Shown: positions 10,422 to 23,240 of the stretch, one piece after another
Layout of the letters: each line of letters opens with the position of its first letter
How positions within the stretch are numbered: position 1 is the stretch's first letter
Assembly: GCF_019393635.1 (NCBI RefSeq)
Contig: NC_057866.1
Location: 229,661,359 to 229,725,358, forward strand
DNA length: 64,000 nucleotides
Reading direction: 5' to 3'
Source of the DNA: Dromiciops gliroides
Taxonomy: Eukaryota; Chordata; Mammalia; Microbiotheria; Microbiotheriidae
Translations under genes and position numbers: made by a program
The notes under the pieces: generated by a model
What the model was told of the DNA's origin: nothing
Database searches by the model: none
What the model saw: only the letters and a program-made list of their open reading frames with translations

Positions 10422-11679
10422 TTTCCTAAGTTTTCTGGATCCTGACACTGGATGGCCAGGAGAGGGGGCCCTCGGGGCATGGGGAAGTCCAAGGGGAAGG
10501 TGCAATCCCAGATTCTGAGTTTCAGAAACCAAAGCAGAAGTCTCTGGAGGGCACATACATATGCATAAGCATACCAGTACACACACAGATATCCAACTGC
10601 CAGATCTAGGCTATTCACAGTAGCTTCCTCTTTCCCTGAAATAAAACTACAACCTTGCTAAGCTCAGGATCTCTGTGGGCTCTTGGCACACTTGCCTGAC
10701 TGAAGCTGGTGCTCTTTTCAGTCTTTGGAAAGGGGGCAATCAGGGACAGAACTGAAGATGGGGGTGAGTTCTTGTTCTGAACTTTGCTAAACCTCTACTG
10801 GGCATACTTTGATACAATCCCATAGTTCTAGGACAGCTACTTGTTTCCTGAGGAGCCCATTTCTTTATGATCCCCCAAACTAAGCTAAAACAAATACTTC
10901 TCAGTTCTTAGATTCGCCCCACCCTCTTCTTTTAGGTTTCAAATAGTAATGAAAAGCCAGCAATGAAAATTATCCTAACTGGGAGCACTCTTCCTTAACT
11001 CAGGCTGATGGGCAACCAGACCTTTCTTCCCTCCACAAAATACACACCACTTTTCATTATCACCTTCTTATCTTGCCTCAATTTATCATCTTGAAACACC
11101 AAATAAAAATGTATGGAGTATGTGTATAGGACCTCTCTCTGATTGTGAAAAACAGGTGTAATGGGGGAGTCCTTTTGATGAGGATACAGTTAAGGAAGCC
11201 TTTCTTATAACAGTCTGATCTTATATTTCCCTTCTCTACTTCTTGGCTACAGCCTCAGATCAGGGTCATCTGCTGTCTAGGATAAATCACTTTTAGCAAA
11301 GGCAGAGGGATGGACTAAATGATCCCTGGAGGTCACTTTCTCTCAGTCTCACTCTTGGAATTGGTGTGACTATTCATGTTAATTTCCTTTGTCAGCTGAA
11401 TCAATTGAATACTCTCTATTCCTAACACATGATGTCTACTGAGGTCAGGCTTGGGGATTTACCATACAGCTCTGGGATTTAAAACAACCACCACCAACAA
11501 AACTCAATAACATCTTATTTCTTCTGCTGGTTTTCTCCTATTAAATATTTGTTTATTTATACTTGCTTTGAATATTAAGGATCTTTGGTTATGGGTATTG
11601 CCTCCACCAAAAGCAGTGTGTGTAAAACCAGGACCCCATTTGTCTATTATGGAATATATGTGGATATTTACATATACAT

Positions 11680-11775
11680 GTACACACATATATGTATGTA
11701 TGTGTGTATGTATAGGTATGTTTATATGTACATATATACATATACATACACACACACACACACACATATATATAA
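11680..11775 (+). repeat. TGTA/CA/TA-type simple repeat
   Basis: Variant units ACATATATG, TGTATG and ACATAT lead into a CA run at about 11747-11766 and then TATATATA. This is an alternating purine-pyrimidine tract. Confidence 0.85.
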
Positions 11776-11989
11776 AAGCTGCTGTGGTTGTACACATGAT
11801 ATTAATTTATCACCTTGTACCCAAACTGGATAGGAGCCTCTTTGAACCTGCATAGCCAAGTCTGTTACAGGATCAAGACTTTCTGGCTTCGTGAACTCTG
11901 AAAAACCTTGTGTTCCACTGGGCCTGACCTTTGAGGCCCTGCTAAGTCTCTGTCAAGCTGAATCAGAGTAGGATTCAAATGTAAGAAAA

Positions 11990-14900
11990 CTTTCATTGAC
12001 TAACATTCTCCAAAAAATTCGAATTTATTTTTAAAAAGTACATAAATGCGTATATTCATATATCTATAAAATGAGTATATGTAATAAGCATAATACACAC
12101 TGTATGAAAGCCAAATTTATTACATGAGCCAATAATTTACAACTACATGCTATTATATATAGTGATACACAGTATTTCATCTATACTTTCGATACACTGT
12201 TGCTGGGGAAATCACAACAGGTGAATTCCTAAACTGCTTTAAGTTGTTCAGTCAAAAGTCATCTATATACATGAAAATTATCTTTAAAAACTCCAGCATT
12301 TCACTTGTTCAGCAGATGGCTTAGAATATGCAATATTTCAGACTAAGTTGATGCCATTAACTTGTGAATACACTGAACTCCACTGTTAATGAAGTTCACT
12401 TTTACACTTACTTAACACTGCTTCATTTCCCCTATGTTGGTGATTAGAAACATGTGATAAGGGCACAGTGCTGTTATAAAATTCAATATTACTTCAGTAC
12501 TCCAAGGGTCTATAATTTCTTAGCCGTGGTCCCACCCTCCATTGAAAATACTGAATTTTCTAATCAGGAGACATATATTTCACTGTCATTTACCTGAAGC
12601 AAACAGAAATAATGTCTTTGTGAAAGGAACTATGAACCATGATTGATTTAATGTTATTGGTCATCTTCATAACAGAATCTAGTTGATAGCATGCTTAACT
12701 GGAAAGATTGTGTTGAATTGATCGTGATGATAGTAAGGAAAAAAATATATATATATGTATCCCCAAATGTTGACACTGGCAGAGTCTGAGATATAATCAA
12801 TTTCCCTCTGTCTAAATCTATTAATATCACTCATTCTAGATAAAGAGAAAGGGGAATATATAAATTATGTATTTTTATAATAAATGTGCATGGAGGAGGG
12901 AAAATGAGTCTTTAGATAATTATTTTTAGGTTTTTTGTATGAAATTGGATTATACAACTATTTTCCGGATTTATTTTAAGTATAGATTATAAAAATGGAA
13001 AACAAATATATGTCTTTGAAAGGGAAGTTAGACAACTGCCTTATAACTTTTTAAAATAGCTTGTTAACAATATATTAAAACCTGTTCTTACTTTGGCAAA
13101 ATGAAGTGTGTTACTTACATAAATGTCAGATATTAATGATATGTTTTCCATAGGTAGGGTGATTAATAGTTGCAAAAATCTTGAATAATTTTTCTTTTTG
13201 TTCAAATTATTCACAGTCTATAGATATATATAACACTATTCTCCAGGGTTTTTGTAAATAATATTATTTTTATGTATAATTTCACCAATGGATAGTAATC
13301 CAATAAATGAGGTAGAAAATTAGGGAAATAAGTATTCAAGTAATTTAAACAAAAATACCCTTACTGAGGGGTGGGTGGGTTGTTTTCATTTCACTTTTGA
13401 TATTTAGACAAGTTAGAAAAGATTGCGCCTAATATATATTTAAGTAAATGAAGCCACTTTGCCTTGCTGATTGTTACATATCATTTATTTCACCCAGAAT
13501 TCCAAAGGGACCAATAATTTTAGCAAAAGAACACAAATAATTGTCAACATAATAAGCCTTCTGCAAAATTATCTTATATTAATCAGGATTGCTCTTCTTA
13601 AAGATTTGAACATGAATTTATGCATTTTGCCCTTATAAGAAGAATTTTTCTTTAAAATTACCTAATCACTTTGTTTGATTAAAAGTATCTTTTCATGTCA
13701 AAAATAAAGTTTGAACTGATCATTCTTATTTCTTCTTTGAATTATTTCCTGTTTACCTTATATTTTTGAGACCAACAGTTGAAATTCATTTGAATGCAAT
13801 GACATAATTGACATGACATAAGTATTAAAAAATGTTATTAAAAAGAGCAACAAACCAAACATGATTTTAAAAATACAAACCAGACTTCCTGGTGCTTGAT
13901 GTCCTTGATTCTCTAAAATAAAAATGTATGAACTTGCTCTATTCATATTCCTTGATTTCTCATTTAATTTTTATTTTTACAGCGCTATGGTTTGAATGAA
14001 GTTATTTTTCATGAAATGAATACTATATTCCCAAATGCATTAATGAAGAATCTTGCTGGAGAGAGTACCATATATTTATACAGCATAATTGCATAAATAT
14101 ACATATACTATATAGACATATATACTTTATATATATTTACACATAGCCATACTGCTGCTTATTCATCTCTTGGTATAAACAAATGGAAATATACTCTCGA
14201 TTACTGGCAAGAGAAGAGGGTGGCTAGTTTGTGAAATTCTCAATGGCAATGTTTTTAAATATTAGCCTAATTTTCCTGTAGTCTGTACTTGAATCACCTC
14301 TCTCTATCATCAGCCAAAACAAAACACAATTTGGAAGGTAAGTGTCTTGGGTGGAAGAAGGGCAAATCATATAATACATCCCCATAAACTACCATAAATG
14401 ACATCGGGTTCATCCACTGGGCTGGGTCGTCAGCACAACTATATCATTTCGTTAAAGTAATAATAGGGAGTTGAAAGTTGAAGTAAGGAGAAATGTACTT
14501 TGTGTAAGACTGATCAAGTATTTTAAGAGTTTCCTAACTAGGAGAATCTATCATTTTGTTGTCATCTAATAACACAGAGCAAAGGGGACAAAGTTGCTGA
14601 AATGCACTCCAGCTGTTCTGACTTTGCCAAAGTCTCCCTTAGCATTCTCCTCAGAGGTCATCTGTTCCCTCTTTGTCCCCCTTCACAAAATGAGTCAAAG
14701 TTTGCATTTCTTCTACTAGTGAGAGGAACCATTTCTAGGCCTTGTTCGAGTGAACTATTCTGGGAGAATCTTGGAGCATCCTCATCTTTCCGCTGCAATA
14801 TTAATATGCATTTAAATAATATACTACATTTCAGAGATTGCTTCTGCTATTTATCATATTCTTATTTCTAGACTTATATGCATTACAGTTTCTCTAGAGA

Positions 14901-15300
14901 TGTAAGATTTTCCTGTTATTAGAATGTTCACTGGGTTGGGAGTTAAGAAACTTGAATTTGAAACCTCGCTACTGGAATGACTTGCAGATCTCATTGAGGT
15001 AGCTTTATACAGGGTTGCTTCCTTTTATTTTGTTTGTATATAAGAATGCTGGCTGACCTTCTTTCTGTTTATTTCTGTGGGTTTTTAGAGAGAATGAGAA
15101 ATATTTATGGGGTTTTGGTATGAATCCATAATGCCAAAACAACCTAAAATATTTTTTAAATCAGTTAATCAAAAATTGTTTTGTCTGACAACGACAGCAA
15201 AAGCTGATTTGACTAATGTTTTTCTTTGAATTGAATGAAAACAATTGTTTGTATTGTATATAAACCGAATATAGTAGGTAAATTACAAGAAAGTTATCTC
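11990..15300. other. Repeat-poor AT-rich stretch, no gene
   Basis: About 3.3 kb with no SINE, LINE or transposon that I can recognise, in contrast to one repeat every 0.5-1 kb in the rest of the intron. It is AT-rich with many short TA and AT runs and has no supported ORF. Absence of insertions can reflect conserved regulatory DNA, but conservation cannot be judged from one sequence. Confidence 0.55.
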
Positions 15301-15317
15301 ATTGTCGCATTATTCTG

Positions 15318-15545
15318 TGTTGTAGTAACCTGGTCTAGTGGGAAAAGCATTTGTAGTTGGAGTTCGGGAGCCTCGGCTTGAATCCTGGGTACACCAGCAG
15401 ACAATTATTGGCTGTCACATAATCTCTCTAAGCCTCAGTTTCTTCATTTGTAAAATGGAGACAATAAAATTTGTATTCCACTGCTCATGGGATTATTAAG
15501 AGGATGAAATGACATCATGTACATTAAGGGTTCTATTACAATACA
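15318..15545 (+). repeat. MIR-type SINE
   Basis: Head CTGGTCTAGTGGGAAAAGCA, then CTCTAAGCCTCAGTTTCTTC and ATTTGTAAAATGGAGACAAT, and a tail with GGGATTATTAAGAGGATGAA. The MIR order is complete from head to tail. Confidence 0.82.
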
Positions 15546-15582
15546 GTGCCATTTTTGTTTCATTGCTATCTGTGTGACTCTT

Positions 15583-15596
15583 CCCCCCCCCCCCCC
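15583..15596 (+). repeat. Poly-C run
   Basis: Fourteen C residues in a row, then GCC and a T run. The length is likely unstable and prone to sequencing error. Confidence 0.85.
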
Positions 15597-16471
15597 GCCT
15601 TTTTTTGGCCTGGGGATTCTTGCTATGAGTGAGAGATCCGTTTAATACATTTTGAGCTGTTTTGAACTTTGTCGAGGCAAACATCAGCCGTTCTCTGAAA
15701 CAAGTAGGTCAAATAACACGTGAACTGTAGGAGGCGTTTTTTGTGATATGAACGAACATCTGTCCATAAACAAACAAACAAAAATTTAACCAACCATGCA
15801 TTTTGAATAGTGGCCACCCAATAGCTAAATGATATTAACAGCTTGGGTCACTACCTTCTTGTACTGGATGCAAACCAATGACCTACAGGTCATTACTAAC
15901 ACCAATGACTAATCTTTTGAGACAACTCATTCCATAATTCATTTTTTTTTTGCAATGGTAACTTGAACCAGAAAAATATTTGAGGCAGAATGGAGCCAAA
16001 GTCATATTTATATCATTGCATTTTCAAAAGCAATTCATTTCTGCAGCACAAGTTACAAAATACTTATTATAAATAAGTCCATTCTGAGGTTGCCTAAAGG
16101 CTCTAGATATCAAATTTTTTTATCTACAAGGCATTTAAACATATACACTATGTATACATATGACAAAAGCAATAAGATTAAAATACCAATACAGAAAACA
16201 TAAAATTGTAACTTCTTACCTCCATTTCAAACTCCATCCAGATGTTTAAAATCTCAATTTCCTTATTTGTAAAATGGACATAAATGATACTTGAAATGCA
16301 TACTTCACCTGGTTGTTGAAATTCATGGGCTTTGTAAGTCATAAAGCCATATGCGTGTCAAATTTATATTTATAGTCCTGCTTCCCTTCCTAATGAACTT
16401 TATATTATACTATATTATATATAACCTTATTTTATAATAGTCACTCCAACTATGACCATTCTAGTGCCTTG

Positions 16472-16755
16472 GGGTAGCTAGGCAGTGCTGTGGACTGTCC
16501 CTGGAGTCCAGAGGACCTGAGTTCAAATCTCATCTCAAACACTAGCTGTGTGACCCTGGGCAATTTACTTAACCCCAACTGCCTTAAAATATCCAGGGAA
16601 ATCTCCAGTCACCTGTTGTATATCTTGCCACTGGACCCAAATGTCTCTGGAGAAGAGTGAGGTTAGTGATCTTGCGTAGCCCTCCCTCATTTAAATCCAA
16701 TTCACTGCCTGATGTCATGGTCTTCTTCAAGAATGAAGGACAAACAGTAGCAACA
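16472..16755 (+). repeat. Long CORE-SINE with a distinct 3' tail
   Basis: The first part is the tRNA-like head plus core (GGGGTAGCTAGGCAG, GACCTGAGTTCAAATCT, TGTGTGACCCTGGGCAA, CCCCAACTGCC). It continues with a second module (ATCTTGCCACTGGACCCAAA, CCTGATGTCATGGTC, AATGAAGGACAAACAG). A similar two-part structure is known in marsupial SINEs whose 3' end derives from a partner LINE; which LINE is not certain here. Confidence 0.75.
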
Positions 16756-16974
16756 ATTCTAGTGCCTCACTTAAAACACCATAATTTAGAAAGTTTGGAA
16801 TTCTGAATAACCACCTCCATTTTTTCTCACTCCCTTAAAAAATAGAAATATAGGAAACTAGAAGCATTTTGCTACAAAACAGAAATACCATCATGAAGGA
16901 AATTTGCCTGCCCATGGACAGAGACTTCTAAGCTTTCTGATAAAAGCCCTTATGCATATATATGTACCAATAAC

Positions 16975-17172
16975 AGACATTGATATTGTATTGTGAAGTT
17001 GACAAAGTATGTGTTTGATAATAATCCAATGAGGTAGCTATTTCCAGTATAGCCATCCCCTTGCTATATATGAGGGAACATAGCCTGATCACACAACAAG
17101 CTGTTAGAGGCAGGATTCAAAGCCAGGTCCCCTCATTACCCAGATTCTCACCATTACATTGCACTGTCTCCA
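16975..17172 (-). repeat. MIR-type SINE
   Basis: ATCCAATGAGGTAGCTA, CACACAACAAGCTGTTAGAG and CAGGATTCAAAGCCAGGTC follow an antisense MIR core, ending near CACCATTACATTGCACTGTC. Confidence 0.72.
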
Positions 17173-17331
17173 CCTTTGTGTCATTAATATTCATACCAAG
17201 AAGGGCCTGAGTTAATGTTGGCAGGTGCTACAATTTCCTCCATTAGAGCCGTCACCCACAAACCTGGGGAGATCTTGTTACTAGTCAGTCCATTAGACAG
17301 TTACCAAATTTCCCTGGTCTCGCTTATGGCT

Positions 17332-17592
17332 AGGTGGCACAGAGGATAACCACAAGTCAGGAAGACCTGAGTTTAAGGCAGAAATACCTATGTAGCCCTA
17401 GGTAAGTAATTTAGCCCCTTTTAGCCTCAGTTTCCCCATCTGTAAATGGGGAATTTACACCTAATTCCCAGGAATGTTGCTAGGATTAAAGGTGTTGATA
17501 GTTGTACAATGCTTTGTAAATCTTAAAAACATTATATAAATATTGGCTATCATTACTATTTATTATTATTACTACTACTACTATTATTATTA
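17332..17592 (+). repeat. MIR-type SINE with ATT/ACT microsatellite tail
   Basis: GGCTAGGTGGCACAGAGGAT, GCCTCAGTTTCCCCATCTGT and AGGAATGTTGCTAGGATTAA make a full-length MIR-like copy. It runs into a TATTATTATTACTACTACT microsatellite at about 17560-17592. Confidence 0.8.
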
Positions 17593-17989
17593 CATGCTGT
17601 TATCCCAGAATGAAGCATCCTCCTATACTGAGCACCACCCCCCTTCACTCCCTTGACCGTATCATAGCATGATAGACTTCAGAAAGGGGGTCTGCTTTAG
17701 AGATCATTTAATCTAATCTCCAAATTCCAAGGATGTTTGCTTCTTTCTTAAAGATCTACAATGGAAAGTAGCAATGCTAGGTTATGGATTATTCAGGTGT
17801 GTGTGGGGGAACGGGGAGCAGAATCAGGGTAGGGATATTCAGGTTAAAACCTAGAGATGCTTGAACAGACTTACATCAAATACAATTTCTAGGAATTGCT
17901 TTGTGTAGGACAAAATGCAATCTGCTAGTCTGTAGCATGACATTTTACTCAATAAGAAATCTCACAGCAAAGTATTTAGACTTTGACTT

Positions 17990-18360
17990 TTAAGTCAATA
18001 TTACAAAGAATTGGACCTCTGGCATCATCTAGTCCAACCCACACCTGAAGAAGGAGCAATATCCCTGACAAGAAGTCATTCAGCCTCTATTTGAAGACAT
18101 CCAGAGATATGGGACTCACTACTTCCTGAGGCTGTCCATTTTACTATGAGACAACTCTAAGTTTGTTGTTTTTACTTCAAGCCCTAAATTTGTCTCTCTT
18201 CAGCTTCCATATGTCTCTTTGTCAGCAAGCTGTTTGGGGTTTGGCACTGTGAATTTAACCTTTTCATATCATAACCATTCAGATATTTGGAGATAGTTAT
18301 TATATTACCGTTAAGACTTCTCAGAAGTTCATAAATCAGTCTTCAACTTATTTTAGAATT
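17990..18360 (-). mobile_element. CR1/L3-type LINE 3' fragment
   Basis: GGACCTCTGGCATCATCTAG and TCCAACCCACACC, then AGCCTCTATTTGAAGACATC, GGACTCACTACTTCCTGAGG and AAGCCCTAAATTTGTCTCTC, match the order of the CR1 family 3' region read in antisense. It is old and gapped. Material up to about 19290 may belong to the same insertion, but I could not show it. Confidence 0.65.
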
Positions 18361-19300
18361 TTGGGATGTATCCCAGAGCCTCAGTGTAATTTAGTGTATA
18401 AATTAGCAATTTGAAATCATTGATGACACCTTGATGTTTTCTGTTACCTGACTTATCTGGGGTTCCAATTCTTTCATAATGATTTTTCTTTCACATTTCT
18501 TAGTTCAGGGATCATTCATGTTTCTAGAGAAAACAGAAGCAAAAAAAATGAGTTGAGTAGTTTTATATTCTCTCTGACCACACCCCTAAATATGAACCCC
18601 ATACCACCTTTCATAGTCCTCTCATCCAAAAAGAACTTTTAAAAAGTTCATTTTGTTCCCTTAGCATTCATTACCAGCCTCATTTCATTCTGAGGTTTGG
18701 TATTGTTAGAATTGTTCTTTTATTTTTCTCTGCTTTCTATGTTCTATACATCTTTTAGAAGTTTTAGTTGGTCATTGACTTCTTGGGCATCTGCATTGGG
18801 CTCTTTAGACAACACTCCCTGTGAGCCCTGAAAAGAGCTGTAAATGAGCTACAGTTCCATTTTTGAGAGCCTTCTTGGTAAGTCTGCCTTCCCTGTAGGT
18901 TCTTAGGGCAGAAAATCCTTTTCCTTTTTTCTGAATTATTACACGTTTCAACCTGTTCACCCAGTCTAAGTAAATGTTGAACATTCTCTTTCCTTACCTA
19001 TCACAAGATCTAAAATTACTTTCTGCCAAAGTTACCTCTCTAACCATCTCCTCCTCATTAGTCAGAAATCAGGGTCAAACTGTCATTTCTTCCAGTTTCT
19101 GAAGGATGAAATTACCAGCGAGGAAAATAAAGAATTTCTCAGCTGCTTTGCTCCCTGCTCCCATCTCTCTCATGACCTCAGCTGCAGTTTTCTGCTGCCC
19201 AACTGGCAGATCTTCTGCGTTGTGCTCTCCAGTGACCTCAGCTGCAGCTTCCTCCTGCCCCATTTGAAATACTGCTTCAGCATCCTTTGATGGGATACTC
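18360..19300. other. Unassigned stretch, possible continuation of the CR1/L3 copy
   Basis: No gene is supported. The minus-strand open frame at 19075-19263 is rich in Ala/Glu (repeated AAAEV) and arises from a short local duplication around TGACCTCAGCTGCAG, present at about 19172 and 19231. Phrases such as GAGAAAACAGAAGC resemble internal parts of old CR1-like elements, but the match is too weak to call. Confidence 0.4.
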
Positions 19301-19502
19301 TCTCAGACATACTGCTATAGTATCCTTTCTCATAGGTGCCATCTCATGGCATTCTCTCCTAATCATTAGGGCACACAATACTCTCATTGGGTGTTCTTGC
19401 TGCTATCTAGTTTTAGTCTAGGGTCTCTGTCTCTTGTACAGGCTCAGATTATATTATTCATGGCCAGCAATAAGGAAAAAGAATGAGGGTCTTTTCCTCA
19501 TG

Positions 19503-19732
19503 GGGCAGCTAAGTGGCACAGTGGATAGAGTGCCAGGCCTGGAATCAGGAAGACCTGATTTCAGATCTGTCCACAGACACTTTCTAGGCAAGTCACTTAA
19601 ACCTGTTTTCCTCAGTTCTCTCATCTGTAAAATGAACTGGAAAAGAAAGTGGCAAATGACTCTAGTATTTTAGCAAAGCAAATTCCAAAAGGGGTTTCCA
19701 GTCAAACATGACTGGAAAATGACTAAATAACT
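19503..19732 (+). repeat. tRNA-headed SINE with RTE/BovB-like tail
   Basis: Head GGGGCAGCTAAGTGGCACAG, middle TCTCATCTGTAAAATGAACT, GGAAAAGAAAGTGGCAAATG, and a tail with TCAAACATGACTGGAAAATG, the sense form of the RTE-like ending. Confidence 0.85.
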
Positions 19733-19902
19733 ACTCCTCATTGCAGCTCAATCAGGTGGAGGGTCTTATTGTCATATCTAAAGAGAAATACATTCTCCAT
19801 CCTTGGGGCTCTTCCTTGGAAGTCCTGTCATGAGAGCACTGATTTATATCTGGAAGGGGCTTAAGAGGCCATTCTGTCCACCCCCTTCACTTTATAGAGG
19901 AG

Positions 19903-19990
19903 GGAATTCAAATCCAGCCTCAGATACCTGACACTAGCTGTGTGACCCTGGGCAAGTCACTTAACCCTCATTGTCCCACAAAACAAACAG
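19903..19990 (+). repeat. 5'-truncated short CORE-SINE
   Basis: It starts inside the core with TTCAAATCCAGCCTCAGATA, continues GTGACCCTGGGCAAGTCACT and CCTCATTGTCCCACAA, and ends in an A-rich tail. The tRNA-like head is absent. Confidence 0.8.
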
Positions 19991-19991
19991 A

Positions 19992-20430
19992 AATATTTTT
20001 GTTGATCTTTTTTCACATTGCCTAAATTTTCCTCCCACTCCTCTCTGATAATGAATACTTTTTAAGAGAGGCAGAGAAAAAGAAATCAGCAAAACTGGCA
20101 AATAAATGAAAAAATCTGACATATGCAGTATTACATACACATGGAACCCATCATGTCTGGAAAGGATTTGATGGAGATGTCTTCATATATTTCTTCTTTG
20201 AGGTGATGCTTATCCCTGGTAATTTCGCAATGTTCATTTTCAACTGATTTGTGGTTGTTCATTCATTTACATTATTGTAGTGGTTATGCAGATTGTTTTC
20301 TTCTTTCTGATTACTTCACTTTGTTCATGCTTCTCTCTTGTTGTTACATTCCTCATTTCTTATAGAATAGTAGTATTTCATAGTATTTTCGTGCCACTAT
20401 TATTAGCCATTTCACAATCAATGGTCAGTC
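19992..20430 (-). mobile_element. L1 3' end fragment
   Basis: A 3' UTR-like T-rich section is followed by CAGATTGTTTTCTTCTTTCTG and ATTACTTCACTTTGTTC. It then has TCATTTCTTATAGAATAGTA, which in reverse encodes the L1 ORF2 C-terminal LLFYK-type ending. It is heavily 5' truncated. Confidence 0.65.
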
Positions 20431-20439
20431 AATAAATAG

Positions 20440-20560
20440 ACCCATTTATTAAGGGTCTATTTACTATGTACCAAGCCCTGTGTTAAGCCCTGAAGATATA
20501 AATACCACTTAAAAACAAAAGACATTCCTTCTCTTCAAGAAACTGTAAAAGGGAGGAGGT
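20440..20560 (+). repeat. Dispersed family copy ('accaagccctgtgttaag' type)
   Basis: CCCATTTATTAAGGGTCTAT, ACCAAGCCCTGTGTTAAGCC and CTTCTCTTCAAGAAACTG share order and wording with copies at 24205, 27308, 30230, 35170 and 60725. An L2-related origin is possible, but I cannot name the family. Confidence 0.6.
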
Positions 20561-22599
20561 ATGGCAAGAAAATACTCAATAGAGAGGGCATGATGGAAAG
20601 TTCCCCCAAAGCAGTGTAGCTGGTAGAAAATGGGGAGAAAACCCTTGATGAGACCATTCTTTAGAAGCCCTGGAACCCATCACCCTGCCCTTCAGTAATG
20701 GAATGCGATCAGAGGGGCAAAGGAGGAGATGTGAGTAACAGGAAGATTCAATCTTGTGGCATAATGAGATTTCCCAATGATCAATTTTCTGGAAAAGGAA
20801 GGCAGGATGGTGAATTCCAAAGAAGTCCAAAAGCAGAGTAGTTGATTCCTTACCATGAACAGTGCTGTTATAAATGTTTTGGAATTTATGGAGCCACCAC
20901 ACACCTTTCTAAAGGAAGCAGATGCTCAATACTCAAAATACTGCGCTTGATCCATGATCTCTCTGATTCAGATGCAGAAGAGGAGAAGAATCCCTAGTCA
21001 CAGTGGCTTAGAGAAGTGAAATTGCTTGTGGAAGCCTTACTGAAATAGATGGCATTATTCACCAGAGGTCTGGGGATCCCTCTTGTTGCCACCCTCATCC
21101 TATTCCAACCCATTCTGTTCTTTTTCATTCACTGGCCACTTTCACTTGGTTCACTGGTGCCCTCTTCTGGCTTCTAGATGCCACCATTTACCTATCATAA
21201 CTTAGGATCACTACATGAAAGTCCTGTGCATTGCCTCCATCTTCAGGTAGACTGATCCAAAACCTTGATACTCCTTTCCCCATTGACACTGGTTATCACT
21301 TGGGTCTATTTCCCAATTTATTTTCTATAAGCAACTGGATTGGATTGTTCAAAATTACTTCTTATCAGGTGGGGTCTTGATCTTAAGGAGCTTCTAAGGT
21401 GTGTATACCCTGAAATTTTTCTCATACTCTTAAAGTGTCTTAGGACATACATAATATGCATACACATAACATATACATTATGCATACATATGTATACACA
21501 GACATGTACATCCATCACCCATTTCTGTACTGGCCAGTCCCCATGCCTAGATGCCCTCCATACTAAAATGCATCATTTAGAATCTTTATTTTCCTTCAAA
21601 ATTCACCTCAATCACAACCTTCTATGTCCGTGTTATTTCTATGTCCGTGTTATTAATTTTCTCTCTAAGCAAATTACCCATCTCTACTCCTCTTTTCTCT
21701 CACAAGGATATGCCTTTTGGCTTGGTCCTGTTTTTGCCCTTTCTCCTATACAACCTTTAGCGCTATGGAGCTTTGTGGGTGGCCTCTAGTATATGTCATC
21801 ATTGGGAAAATTGATAGGGTCACAGTACATGGATATGAAGTGACACCCTACTCTCCCATTGTTGGGGATAGAGAAGAAAAATATTTGGAGTAAAATTGTT
21901 TTGAAAGATGTCACATTAAACCTGTGTACAGAATGGAGATGAAGGCAGTAAATATATAATGCTCTGTAGCTCAGTACCTTGACCTGGATGTTATCAATAA
22001 AACCCTCTCTTTACCATTAAGAGAAATGCCAAGGTAGTATTGTCTGATGGAAATTGAGCAAAATAGCCTGCAATTCAGTAATTAGCCAAATTATCTAGAG
22101 ATCACAGAAACAATGAGGGCACCCCTGACACTAAGAATTTAACTACAGCACTTGGAGTTCCAACAACCAAGGCAACATTAATTATTTAACCACAAGAACC
22201 AAAATAATTTAACTTTGGCAGTTAGAGGCCACTGCCAAGAGCACTAATTTGATATCCTCTGAAGTTCGATAGCATCCCAAAGGACAGTGCTCTCTGCACT
22301 TTCCATTGAGTGCCTGGAAGCCAGATATCTTGCTGTGAGTTTGGATAGCTGTGGACATTCTTGGTGTGTAGATGGCAGTGTGGCTGTCTCCTCTTGGACT
22401 GAAGAACTGGGCACAAATTCTTTCCAATCCATTTCCTTCATATTTTTTTCTCTCTTTTGTTTTCTGATACAAATCAGAAGGTATTATTAACCATTTCAAA
22501 CTATTTTAAATTTAAATAAACATTATTGATGATGTAGACTTATATTTCTCTATGTATAACATCCCATAGTTGGAAATGAACTAATTTGCAAGTATTTGT

Positions 22600-22682
22600 T
22601 CTTTATATACTGAAATAATATAAATAAATAAAACAAATAGTAAAGTAAGTAAATAATAAAATAAATGAAATAAATAACAACA
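22600..22682 (+). repeat. AAAT-type simple repeat
   Basis: Repeated AATAAATAAA, GTAAGTAAATAA and AAATGAAATAAATAAC units form an imperfect tetranucleotide tract next to the following MIR copy. Confidence 0.75.
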
Positions 22683-22684
22683 AA

Positions 22685-22885
22685 CAACTAGCATTTAGAT
22701 AGTACTTTATGATTTGCAAAGTACTTTACTTATGTTAACTCATTTGATCATTACAACAACCCTGTGAGGTTTACAAGCCAGGCTCAGAGAGATTAAGTCA
22801 TTTGCCCAGGGTCACACAGATAGTAAGTATCTGAGGTCAGAATGCTTTGTGCTTTATCTACAATGCCACCTAGCTTCCTTCCTTT
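22685..22885 (-). repeat. MIR-type SINE
   Basis: TTTATGATTTGCAAAGTACT, ACAACCCTGTGAGGTTTAC, TTTGCCCAGGGTCACACAGA and the reversed head GCCACCTAGCTTCC. This is a good-quality antisense MIR copy. Confidence 0.85.
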
Positions 22886-23100
22886 CAAGTACCTTTCAAG
22901 TGAACTCCAAATGGGGAAATGGCAAACATTTTACCTTAAAACTACCAGAAATGGGCACCAACTTTTAAAAAGCATTATAGACTTGCTGTATCCACTTTCT
23001 TATGTTTCTTTAATCACAACAAAAATTCCTTCTCTTTCACCCTACTGAAACTTCTATCTCTGACAGATTTATAGATAAGTCACTGAATCCCATAACTTTT

Positions 23101-23240
23101 TTTTAATGAGGCAATTGGGGTTAAGTGACTTGCCCAGGGTCACACAGCTAGCAAGTGTTAAATGTCTGAGGCCAGATTTGAACTCAAGTACTCCTGACTT
23201 CAAGGCCGGTGCTCTATCCACTGTGCCACCTAGCTGCCCC
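23101..23240 (-). repeat. Short CORE-SINE with 17-bp target duplication
   Basis: Core GGGTTAAGTGACTTGCCCAG and reversed head GTGCCACCTAGCTGCCCC. Identical copies of TGAATCCCATAACTTTT at 23084-23100 and 23241-23257 flank it, so both ends are intact. Confidence 0.94.
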
